This document shows, piece by piece, positions 8,329 through 15,954 of a DNA stretch of 40,650 bases; within the stretch, counting starts at the first letter, position 1; each line of letters begins with the position of its first letter. The position numbers and the translations under genes are program-made. The notes below the pieces were generated by a model. The model did no database searches. It was not told the origin of the DNA and was given only the letters and a program-made list of their open reading frames with translations. This DNA comes from Planctomycetota bacterium (GTDB taxonomy: Bacteria > Planctomycetota > UBA8108 > UBA1146 > JAKEFC01), in the NCBI GenBank assembly GCA_022616235.1, contig JAKEFC010000044.1, positions 1 through 40,650 of the forward strand, in the 5' to 3' direction.

Positions 8329-8603
8329 TCCCGCCGCAGTCGCGCGAAGTCGCAATAGCGCTCGGCTACCGGCCGGGGGAAGACCTCGCGCCGCGCGTCT
8401 TCGCGCAGGGCGAAGGGCGCGTCGCGGAGCGCATCCGCGCGATCGCCCGCGAGCGAGGCATCCCCGTTCACGAGGACGCGACGCTCGCGGAGCTGCTCCG
8501 GCACGTGCCGCTCGAGGAGGAGATTCCGCCCTCGCTCTACCCGGCGGTCGCCGAGGTATTCGCGTTCCTCATCCGCCTCGCGCGCGGCGCCGGCATGCGC
8601 TAG
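8325..8603 (+). CDS. FlhB C-terminal domain-like protein (FhlB/YlqH-type)
   Basis: The 92-residue protein aligns by eye with the cytoplasmic domain of the type III export switch FlhB/YscU. Matching text is EVAIALGYRPGEDLAPRVFAQGEG, IRAIARERGIPVHEDATLAELL, then EIPPSLYPAVAEVFAFL. It has no membrane domain, and the self-cleavage NPTH motif is replaced by PQSR. This is the layout of stand-alone FlhB-C homologues (FhlB/YlqH), whose role is thought to be in export switching but is not well defined. It is translationally coupled to the FliK-like gene. Confidence 0.85.
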   Translation: MIPPQSREVAIALGYRPGEDLAPRVFAQGEGRVAERIRAIARERGIPVHEDATLAELLRHVPLEEEIPPSLYPAVAEVFAFLIRLARGAGMR

Positions 8604-8662
8604 TCGAGGAGCGCGCTTCTTCCCGCCGGGGCCATGAGTACGCAACAACGCCCAAGCGCGGT

Positions 8663-8678
8663 GATACAATCGCGCCAA
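8663..8678 (+). promoter_or_regulatory. Extended -10 placed for leaderless transcription of ispH
   Basis: TGATACAAT (8662-8670) matches an extended -10 (TGn plus TACAAT). The hexamer ends 7 nt before the A of the ispH ATG at 8678, so the first transcribed base would be at or next to the start codon. No Shine-Dalgarno is visible in the intervening bases. No clear -35 is seen. Confidence 0.4.
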
Positions 8679-9571
8679 TGAAGATCACCCTCGCCCGCGC
8701 TCTCGGCACCTGCTTCGGAGTCCACGACGCGATCGAAGCGGCGCAAGACGAGTCCTTCCGCGACAATCTCACCATCATCGGCGAACTGGTCCACAATCCC
8801 CAAACGGTGGCGGCACTGCGCGCGAAGGGCGTGCGCATGGTGCGCTCCATGGACGACCAGATCACGACGAAGAACGTCATGATCACGGCGCACGGCGCCC
8901 CCGCATCGATGAAAAAGGCGCTCGAGGCGCGCGGATACCGCGTCTATGACGCGTCGTGCCCGCTCGTGCTCAAGGTGCACAATCGCGTCGCCCGGCTCGT
9001 GAGCGAGGGCTACTTCCCCGTCGTGATCGGGCAGCGAGATCACGTCGAGGTCCGGGGGATCGTGGGAGACCTCGCGGAGTACGAAGTAATCCTGGAGCCG
9101 GAGGAGACGGCGCGCCTCGCGGGGCGGAGCAAGATCGGGATCGTCTGCCAGACGACGCAGCAGGTCGAGACGGCGCAGCGCATCGTCGCGGCGATCCGGG
9201 AGCGTTTCCCGGGCGTGGACGTCAAGTTCGTCGACACCATCTGCCAGCCGACGAAGGATCGCCAGGCCGCCGTCCGCGACCTTGTCGACGAGGTGGACCT
9301 GATGATCGTCGTCGGCGGCTACAACTCGGCGAATACCAAGAAGCTGAAGAGGGTCTGCGACGAAAAAGGGGTCGAGGCCCATCACATCGAAAGCGCCGGG
9401 GAACTGGAACCGAGCTGGTTTCGCGGCAAACTGCACGTCGGCATCACCGCCGGCACCTCCACGCCCCACGAGATCATCGCCGAGGTCCACGACCGCATCC
9501 GAGAGATTTCGCGCCGCGCGGGCGGTGCGGACGGCGCGCAGGTTTCCCGGCACGATAACACCTCGCGGTAA
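8678..9571 (+). CDS. ispH: 4-hydroxy-3-methylbut-2-enyl diphosphate reductase
   Basis: IspH (LytB) is the last enzyme of the MEP isoprenoid pathway. It reductively dehydroxylates HMBPP to IPP and DMAPP with a 4Fe-4S cluster. The three cluster cysteines are present at C12 (GTCFGV), C94 (DASCPLV) and C189 (TICQPTKDRQ). Also visible are the substrate-binding H42-region-like GELVHNPQ, TAHGAP, and the C-terminal GITAGTSTP. The length of 297 residues is normal. The start at 8678 leaves the family N-terminus intact and sits just behind a -10-like element, so the message may be leaderless. Confidence 0.96.
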   Translation: MKITLARALGTCFGVHDAIEAAQDESFRDNLTIIGELVHNPQTVAALRAKGVRMVRSMDDQITTKNVMITAHGAPASMKKALEARGYRVYDASCPLVLKVHNRVARLVSEGYFPVVIGQRDHVEVRGIVGDLAEYEVILEPEETARLAGRSKIGIVCQTTQQVETAQRIVAAIRERFPGVDVKFVDTICQPTKDRQAAVRDLVDEVDLMIVVGGYNSANTKKLKRVCDEKGVEAHHIESAGELEPSWFRGKLHVGITAGTSTPHEIIAEVHDRIREISRRAGGADGAQVSRHDNTSR

Positions 9572-9675
9572 TAGGGCTTGCGGCGCCGCCGCCCGCCCGC
9601 CGCTCCTCGGTGCTCGTCGCTTTCGGGCGCGGCGTGGCGGCTCGCCCGGCGGCTACCTTCCCACCCGGCGTTGGC

Positions 9676-9681
9676 TATAAT
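9676..9681 (+). promoter_or_regulatory. Candidate -10 (TATAAT) for the exported dehydrogenase-like gene
   Basis: A perfect TATAAT lies about 115 nt before the ATG at 9795 in otherwise GC-rich intergenic DNA. No convincing -35 is present 17 bp upstream, so this is tentative. Confidence 0.35.
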
Positions 9682-9794
9682 CCGGACACTGCGACCACGA
9701 CGACGGGGGAATTTCACCTCGCGAGCTAGACGCTCGTTTCACTCGCATGGCCGCCTCGGGGCATGCTTCTCGAGGGACGAAAAGGAGGCACGGG

Positions 9795-11660
9795 ATGCGG
9801 AAGGCGATGCTGTTTCTTGGGTCCGTGATGATTGCGGGAGCGCTGTTTCCGCCGGCACCCGCGGCGGCGATCGAGACCGTGCGCGTTGCCGACGACTTGA
9901 ATCGACCGATCTTCGTGACCGCGCCCGTGGGGGACTACGAGCGCCTCTTCATCATGGAGCAGCGGGGAGTGATCAAGATACTGAACCTCCTCACCGAAAC
10001 CGTGAACACTACGGCGTTCTTGAACATCGACACACAGGTCACGGGTCCCACCAGCGCGTTCGACGAGCGCGGAATGCTCGGCCTCGCGTTTCACCCGGAC
10101 TACCTGGAGAACGGCTACTTCTTCGTCCACTACAACTCGGGCGATGACACGGTGATCTCACGCTTCTCGGTGAGCGCGGACGATCCCGACGTCGCCGACG
10201 AAGACAGCGAAGTCATCCTGCTCGAGATCGACCAACCCTTCTCGAATCACAAGGGCGGCACGATCGCCTTCAGTCCCGTCGACGGCTATCTCTATCTGGC
10301 GTTCGGCGACGGAGGCTCCGGAGAGGATCCGTTCAACAACGGCCAGTCCGAGGACACCCTGCTCGGCAAGATGCTGCGGCTCGACGTCGATGATTTCGCG
10401 AGCGACGCGTACGCGATCCCCGGCGACAACCCGTTCGTGGGGGCGGGGGACCCGCTCGACGAGATTTGGGCGACCGGACTCAGGAACCCGTATCGCTGGA
10501 GCTTCGACCGCGAGACCGGGGACATCTACATCGGGGACGTGGGCCAATACTCGGTCGAGGAGATCGACTTCCAACCTGCCGCCTCCGCCGGTGGTGAAAA
10601 TTACGGCTGGGCGTGCCACGAGGGGGACACTTGCCCCTCGTACAACGGCTGCGTTTGCGCGACCGCCGACTTCGATGATCCGATCTGGACCTACAGCCAC
10701 ATCGGGGGACGCTGCTCGATCACGGGCGGCTGCGTCTACCGCGGCACCGCGATCGACGGCTTGCAAGGAACTTACTTCTACGCGGATTGGTGCAGCGCCG
10801 AGATTTGGAGCTTCGTCTACGACGGCGTCGACGTGACCGATGACATGGAGCGGACGACGGAGCTGGCTCCGGGCGCCGGCATGAGCATCGTGAACATCGC
10901 CGGCTTCGGCGAAGACGCCTACGGCGAGATGTACATCTGCGATCGCGCGGGCACCAGCTCCGGCGAGATCTACAAGATCGTTCCCGACGACATCGCGGAC
11001 TTGGACTGCAACGGCAACCACATCGTGGACGCCACCGAGATCGCGGTCGGCGTCGCGATCGACTGCGACGGCGATGGCGCGATCGACGAGTGTCAGATCG
11101 ACGACGGCACCGCCACCGACTGCAACGCCAACGGCGCCTTGGATAGCTGCGACCTCGCGGGCGGCATCGGGACGGACTGCGATGCGAACGCCGTGTTCGA
11201 TGCCTGCGAGTTGCTCGCCAACCCGGCCCTCGACTGCGACGACAACGGGGTCCTCGACACCTGCGACCTCGCGGCCGGCGCCTCCGACTGCGACCTGAAC
11301 GGCGTGATCGATTCCTGCGACCTCGCCGCGGGCGGCATCGACCTCGACGGCAACGGCGTACTCGACCTCTGCGAGCTGCCGCCCTTCGTGCGCGCCGATG
11401 CGAACCTCGACGGCGAATTCGGACTGCCGGATGTCCTCTACGGCCTTTCCTACCTGTTCTCGAACGGTCCGGCCGTGTGTCTCGACGCGCTCGACATCAA
11501 CGATGACGGGAAGACGGACATCTCGGACTCGATCACGCTCCTGAGCTTCCTCTTCTTGAGCGGCGCGCCGCCTGCAATTCCTTACCCGGATTGCGGGGTG
11601 GACCTCACCGGCGACAACGGCGGGAATCTCGGCTGCGGGGAGTACCCTCTCTGCCCGTAG
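9795..11660 (+). CDS. Exported glucose/sorbosone-dehydrogenase-like beta-propeller with DCNGNG repeats and dockerin-like tail
   Basis: The start at 9795 follows a perfect AAGGAGG (9782-9788) with 6-nt spacing and yields a clean signal peptide (MRKAMLFLGSVMIAGALF...AAA). The 621-residue protein has a PQQ sugar dehydrogenase-like propeller (EQRGVIKILN, then RGMLGLAFHPDY, NHKGGTIAFSP and ATGLRNPYRWSFD). Several cysteines follow in DTCPSYNGCVCATADF and GGRCSITGGCVYRG. Next come seven repeats of the DCDGDGAIDECQI type (nt about 11003-11380) and a dockerin/EF-hand module ending YPLCP. Extracellular oxidation of a sugar-like substrate is inferred from the fold only. It is longer than its relative at 5086 because of the repeat block. 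Confidence 0.88.
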   Translation: MRKAMLFLGSVMIAGALFPPAPAAAIETVRVADDLNRPIFVTAPVGDYERLFIMEQRGVIKILNLLTETVNTTAFLNIDTQVTGPTSAFDERGMLGLAFHPDYLENGYFFVHYNSGDDTVISRFSVSADDPDVADEDSEVILLEIDQPFSNHKGGTIAFSPVDGYLYLAFGDGGSGEDPFNNGQSEDTLLGKMLRLDVDDFASDAYAIPGDNPFVGAGDPLDEIWATGLRNPYRWSFDRETGDIYIGDVGQYSVEEIDFQPAASAGGENYGWACHEGDTCPSYNGCVCATADFDDPIWTYSHIGGRCSITGGCVYRGTAIDGLQGTYFYADWCSAEIWSFVYDGVDVTDDMERTTELAPGAGMSIVNIAGFGEDAYGEMYICDRAGTSSGEIYKIVPDDIADLDCNGNHIVDATEIAVGVAIDCDGDGAIDECQIDDGTATDCNANGALDSCDLAGGIGTDCDANAVFDACELLANPALDCDDNGVLDTCDLAAGASDCDLNGVIDSCDLAAGGIDLDGNGVLDLCELPPFVRADANLDGEFGLPDVLYGLSYLFSNGPAVCLDALDINDDGKTDISDSITLLSFLFLSGAPPAIPYPDCGVDLTGDNGGNLGCGEYPLCP

Positions 11661-11688
11661 AGCCAGCGGCTCTGCTCAGTCGCTGGTT
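11661..11688. terminator. Hairpin between convergent genes
   Basis: AGCCAGCG (11661-11668) can pair with CGCTGGTT (11681-11688), 8 bp with one G-T, between the stops of the plus-strand dehydrogenase-like gene and the minus-strand kinase (stop at 11676). It would serve both directions. There is no T-tract. Confidence 0.4.
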
Positions 11689-14147
11689 GCAGGCGAGACG
11701 GACGCGGTGTGCTCGGGCGCCGCGTCCGCCGCGACGAAGAGCGGCGCGCGGCCGAGTTCGAGGAGCACGCGATTCAACTCGCGGAAGAGATCCGCGGGAC
11801 GCACGGGTTTCGCGAGATAGCCGTCCATCCCCGCTTCCATGCATAGCTCGCGGTCGCCGGACATCGCGTTCGCAGTGAGCGCGATCACCGCGATGTGTCC
11901 CCCCGCCTCGGCTTCGTGCGCGCGGAGCAGCTTCGTGGCCTGATCCCCGCTCATCTCCGGCATCATCAAGTCGATGAGGGCGACGTCGAAGCCGCCGCCC
12001 TTCAGCGCCTCGAGCGCGCGGATGCCGTTCCCGGAGACGCTCACCGCGTGGCCGTGCTTTTCGAGGAGCCGCACCGCGAAGCGCTGATTCACGAGGTTGT
12101 CCTCGGCGAGCAGCACGCGGAGCGGGCGATGGACGATCCTCTTCACGGTGACGCTCGCGGCGCGCGCCGCGGGGGCCGTCCCTTCGCCGGTGATGGCGCG
12201 GCACACGGCGTCGAGAAGGTCGTTCGAGAACACCGGTTTCGTGAGGTGCACGGCGATCCCCAGCTCCCGGCAGCGCACGGTCTGCGCCGGAAGGTCCTGC
12301 GTCGAGAGCAACATGATCACTGGATCCGCGTAGCGGCAGCGGGACGAAAGCTCCGGCACGAGCAGGAACCCGTCGTACCCCGGCATGTGCGAATCGATGA
12401 TGACGAGTTGGACGGGGTCTCCGGCGCGCTCTTGCTCCACGACTTTCGCGATCGCGCCCGCGGCATCCGTCGCCGCCACGGTGCGGAGCCCGCAGCGCGC
12501 CAGCATCTCCGCGAGGATGCGCCGCTGGCTCGCGCTGTCGTCGACGATCAGGACCAGCGCGCCGCGCACTTTCTCGGGCAGGAGCGCGTCCGGGGCCCGC
12601 GCGACCCGCTCCTCCCGCCCGAGCGGCACGGTGAACTGGAACTTGCTCCCGCGGCCCGGCGCGCTCTCCAGCTCGAGCGTTCCTCCCATGAGCGCGACGA
12701 GCTTCGTCGAAATCGACAGCCCGAGTCCCGTGCCTCCGAACTTCCGCGTCGTGGACCCGTCCGCCTGCTGGAACGGCTCGAAGATGAGCTGCTGCTTGTC
12801 GCCGGAGATCCCGATTCCCGTGTCGATGACCGAGAATTCGACCGGTGCGGACTCCGCGGTGGACCCGTCCGCCGGCAGCACGCGAAGGAACACTTCGCCT
12901 TTCTCCGTGAACTTGATTGCGTTCTCGACGAGGTTCGTGAGCACTTGGCGCAGCCGCACGGGATCCGCGATGACCTGCACCGGAACGTCGGGATGGATCT
13001 CGCAGAGCAGCTCGAGCCCCTTCGCGTGCGCCTTGAGGGCAAGGGTCCGCATCGCGGAGCTGAGGAATTCGTGGAGCGGGAATCGGATCGGGTCGATGAG
13101 CAGCATCCCCGCTTCGATCTTCGAGAAGTCGAGGATGTCGTTGATGATCCCCAAGAGCGAATCCGCCGAGCTCTTCACGATGCCGAGGTATTCGCGCTGC
13201 TCCGGCGTCAGCGCCGTATCGAACATCATCTCCGACATGCCGATGATCCCGTTCATCGGCGTGCGGATCTCGTGGCTCATGTTCGCGAGGAACTGGCTCT
13301 TCGTCTTCGATGCGACCTCCGCCTGCTCCTTCAAGCGCTTGATGTGCTCGAACGCCCGCTCGCGCTCGCGCGTCTCGGCGGCCAAGGAATCGAGCGACGT
13401 CGTCGTATTCTGGAGGCGCACCGCCATGTCGTTGAAGGCGCGCGAGAGGTCTGCCAGCTCATCGCGCCCTTTCTCCCGGACCCGCACCGTGAAATCGCCG
13501 CGCGCGATCGCGTTCGCCGCGAGCTTGAGAGCGAGGATCGGCCGCGCAAAGCGCGACCCGAACCAGGTGGCGATGAGGCCGCCCGCGATCATCGTCACCG
13601 CGAGGACCGCGAACATGACCCAGCGCTCCTGGCTCGCCGTGAGGATCGCTTTCTCGAGATGGGCGATCAGGATCAGCGTCCCCGCGCGCCCCTGCGGGAG
13701 GGTGAGCGGCACGATGAACGCCATCCGCGAGCCGCTGCGAAACGATGAGAAGAGCGGCCGTTCCGCCCAACCCTCGGGCAGCGCCATGCGCAGGTCCTCG
13801 CCTTTGCTCCAGAGGAGCGAAGGCGGTCCCTTATCGCCGGGAGTTCCATAGACGAACGCGCCGGTGATCTCGGGGATGTGGGAGAACACGCCGAGGACCG
13901 CTTCGTTCACCGCTTCGAAGTTCCGCTCGTCGACGCTGGCGCTGATGCTGTAGCCCGTGGTGTTGGCGACGTCGCGCAGCTTCGAGACCGTGCCCTTGAG
14001 GATCGCGACCTCGACCTTGTACGGAAGGTAGGTGATCGCCGTGACGGCGGTGATCGAGAGGCACATGAGCGCCCCTACCGTCAGCTTGCCGCGGATGCCT
14101 AGAACGCCCCGGTGCGTGCGAACCGGCGGCTCTCGTATCGATGTCAT
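11676..14147 (-). CDS. Hybrid sensor histidine kinase with two receiver domains
   Basis: The 823-residue membrane-bound kinase has TM1 (about 22-42), an extracytoplasmic sensor region (43-176), and TM2 (177-196). A HAMP domain follows (about 197-250), then a HisKA domain with phospho-acceptor H292 in [11 protein letters not shown]. The HATPase domain has [16 protein letters not shown] and GGTGLGLSI. Two receivers follow. The first has acidic DD, phospho-Asp in [12 protein letters not shown] and Lys in LTKP; the second has [15 protein letters not shown] and AKPV, so both look phosphorylatable. There is no terminal Hpt domain and no neighbouring response regulator, so the phosphorelay partner lies elsewhere. 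The ATG at 14147 directly follows AAAAGGGGG; a TTG at 14207 is less likely. Confidence 0.95.
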   Translation of the reverse strand: MTSIREPPVRTHRGVLGIRGKLTVGALMCLSITAVTAITYLPYKVEVAILKGTVSKLRDVANTTGYSISASVDERNFEAVNEAVLGVFSHIPEITGAFVYGTPGDKGPPSLLWSKGEDLRMALPEGWAERPLFSSFRSGSRMAFIVPLTLPQGRAGTLILIAHLEKAILTASQERWVMFAVLAVTMIAGGLIATWFGSRFARPILALKLAANAIARGDFTVRVREKGRDELADLSRAFNDMAVRLQNTTTSLDSLAAETRERERAFEHIKRLKEQAEVASKTKSQFLANMSHEIRTPMNGIIGMSEMMFDTALTPEQREYLGIVKSSADSLLGIINDILDFSKIEAGMLLIDPIRFPLHEFLSSAMRTLALKAHAKGLELLCEIHPDVPVQVIADPVRLRQVLTNLVENAIKFTEKGEVFLRVLPADGSTAESAPVEFSVIDTGIGISGDKQQLIFEPFQQADGSTTRKFGGTGLGLSISTKLVALMGGTLELESAPGRGSKFQFTVPLGREERVARAPDALLPEKVRGALVLIVDDSASQRRILAEMLARCGLRTVAATDAAGAIAKVVEQERAGDPVQLVIIDSHMPGYDGFLLVPELSSRCRYADPVIMLLSTQDLPAQTVRCRELGIAVHLTKPVFSNDLLDAVCRAITGEGTAPAARAASVTVKRIVHRPLRVLLAEDNLVNQRFAVRLLEKHGHAVSVSGNGIRALEALKGGGFDVALIDLMMPEMSGDQATKLLRAHEAEAGGHIAVIALTANAMSGDRELCMEAGMDGYLAKPVRPADLFRELNRVLLELGRAPLFVAADAAPEHTASVSPATSD

Positions 14148-14249
14148 CCCCCTTTTTTCGGCAGTCCGAATCGCACGCCTTGAGAAGCCGGCGGGAGCGC
14201 CGCACAAACGGGGTCTGCGCGCGGTTTTATCGGCAGTCGAGCGAGAAGA

Positions 14250-15524
14250 TCACTGCATCTCGTAGAGCCGGCCGCGCACCGCGGTGCGCGTCACGCGGCC
14301 GGGGAATTCGAACCCCTCGAAGGGGGACCACGCGGCGCGCGTCGAGAGATCGCGGGCATCGACGCGCCATGGCCGGCTGGGATCGATCACGCTGAAGGAG
14401 GCCACGCCGCCGGGATCCAGACCCCCGAGCCTGCCGTCGATGAAGGGCGCGAAGAGGCGCGCGGGCGCGGCCGCCGCGCGCGCGGCGAGCGTTGCCCAAG
14501 AGATCCCCTCGGCGTAGAGCCAAGTGAGAAACGCTCCGAACGTATCGAGGAGCGGCACGCCGGAGATGCCGCGTTCGTTCTCGGCGATCGAATGCGGCGC
14601 ATGGTCGGTGGCGAGGATCTCGATCTCGCCCCGCGCGAACGCCGAGAGCAGCGCCTCCCGATCCGCGCTGGTGCGGAGCGGCGGATTCATCTGGAGCCAC
14701 GCGCCGCGCGCGAAGGTCGCGCGATTTTGGTCGTCGAAAAAGAGATGATGGGGCGCGACTTCGCAGCTCATGGAGACGCCTTCGCGGCGCGCCTTTCGAA
14801 CTTCTTCGAGCCCCGCCGCCGACGAGAGATGGGCGATGTGCGGCCGCAGCCCGAGGGCGCACGCGATTCGCGCGATCTCGGCGATCGCCGTCGCCTCCGC
14901 CTCCGGCGGCCGCCGCGCCTCGTGGGTAGGCGCGGCGCGGCAGCGGGCGAGGACCTCGGCGGCTTCCGCGTGAAACGCGACGAGCTGGCCGCGATACGGC
15001 GCGAGCAACGCCGCGGCATCGGCTCCCGCGGGCAAGTTCAAATCGCCGATGCTGGGCCCGAAGTAGCACTTGTACGGTGCGGGCACGCCGGCGAGCGTCC
15101 CCTTCGGGCTCACTCCGGCGTAGAGGACCACGTCGACCAGCGCGGAGCGGCGCGCGCGCGCGCGCTTCGCCGCGTAGCTCTCCCTATCGATCGGCGGGCG
15201 CGGGTTGTTCGGCATGTCGCCGAGGAGCACCACGCCGCCGTGGAGCGCGGCGCGCGAAGCGGTGCCGAAGTCTTCCTTGTAGGTTTCCTGTTCGCTGGGG
15301 TCGTCGCGGCAGTGCACGTGGATGTCGAGGAACCCGGGGAGCAGGATCTCGTGCTCGTCGAGCACTACGTGCGGCGTGCCGTCGATGGCGCCGCGCTCGA
15401 GGATCGTGCCGGAGCGGGCGTCAATGCGAAGGCGCGAGAGCGCGGGTTCAGCGCCCGCGAGCAGCTTCCCTTCGATCAGCCAAACGCTCGGCAGCGCTCG
15501 CGCCACCGGCCGGTGGCCGTGCAT
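14250..15524 (-). CDS. pyrC: Dihydroorotase (class I-like amidohydrolase)
   Basis: The 424-residue amidohydrolase has metal ligands H-x-H in DIHVHCRDDP and the class I feature MPNNPRPP. The probable carboxylated Lys is in YKCYFGP, further His ligands are in AFHAE and HIAHLSS, and the catalytic Asp is in ATDHAPHS. Dihydroorotase cyclises carbamoyl-aspartate to dihydroorotate in pyrimidine synthesis. Related allantoinases and hydantoinases share these motifs, so the substrate is inferred. The start at ATG 15524 begins a normal N-terminus (WLIEGKLLAGAE); longer reading frames upstream run through the repeat element and are not credible. It stands alone, with no other pyrimidine gene nearby. Confidence 0.88.
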   Translation of the reverse strand: MHGHRPVARALPSVWLIEGKLLAGAEPALSRLRIDARSGTILERGAIDGTPHVVLDEHEILLPGFLDIHVHCRDDPSEQETYKEDFGTASRAALHGGVVLLGDMPNNPRPPIDRESYAAKRARARRSALVDVVLYAGVSPKGTLAGVPAPYKCYFGPSIGDLNLPAGADAAALLAPYRGQLVAFHAEAAEVLARCRAAPTHEARRPPEAEATAIAEIARIACALGLRPHIAHLSSAAGLEEVRKARREGVSMSCEVAPHHLFFDDQNRATFARGAWLQMNPPLRTSADREALLSAFARGEIEILATDHAPHSIAENERGISGVPLLDTFGAFLTWLYAEGISWATLAARAAAAPARLFAPFIDGRLGGLDPGGVASFSVIDPSRPWRVDARDLSTRAAWSPFEGFEFPGRVTRTAVRGRLYEMQ

Positions 15525-15697
15525 TACGTGCGCACCGCCGAATTCGTTCGAGAGCGATCTCCCACTCGTGATTCCTCCTCGCGAAGAGCAATGCGGCGCA
15601 TGGTAGCGACGCGTGTCGAGGGGATACAGTTGTTCGCGCTCGCACCGCGCCGGCGGCGGCGTCTCGGCGCGCGGATTCCAGCGAAAAGGCCGCGCCA

Positions 15698-15862
15698 AGA
15701 GCCTATCGAAACAACATCTCCGTCGGCCCGAGGTCGAGCGAGAGGCGCGCGCGCAAGGAGAGCCGAAGAGTCGTATTGATGGAGAAATACGGCGATGAGG
15801 TTCGACGCCGCGCGCGCGCCTCGCAGCCGACCGAAGCCAGGAGAGGTTTTTTGATAGGCTCT
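15698..15862. repeat. Structured repeat element, copy 1 (165 bp)
   Basis: The outer arms are AGAGCCTATC (15698-15707) and GATAGGCTCT (15853-15862), and the pairing continues inward through A-rich/T-rich and ATCTCC/GGAGAGG stretches. Nested inside are GGTCG/CGACC (15732-15736 with 15828-15832), GCGAG/CTCGC, then an alternating GC stem, with a central GTATT/AATAC hairpin (15773-15777 with 15786-15790). Two other full copies and one fragment lie in this window. It occupies the 430-bp gap between the divergent dihydroorotase and 15955 genes; the remaining bases of that gap show nothing else I can support. No ORF inside looks real. Confidence 0.88.
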
Positions 15863-15954
15863 GGGAGGCGGAGCGCCCCTTGCGCCGTGCGATTCCTTCG
15901 ATTCTTATATCCACCTTTCCGCGAGCACTTCTTCCTCGAGAAAGGGTTTCTGCA

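Noticed and set aside
11895-13748. 617-residue open frame antisense to the hybrid kinase
   Set aside because: Shadow frame of a GC-rich gene; its Arg/Glu/His-rich content has no domain-like pattern, while the other strand encodes a full kinase.
15147-15168. CG dinucleotide run as a possible repeat tract
   Set aside because: It is inside the dihydroorotase gene encoding Arg/Ala-rich codons (AKRARARRSA) and is expected from base composition.
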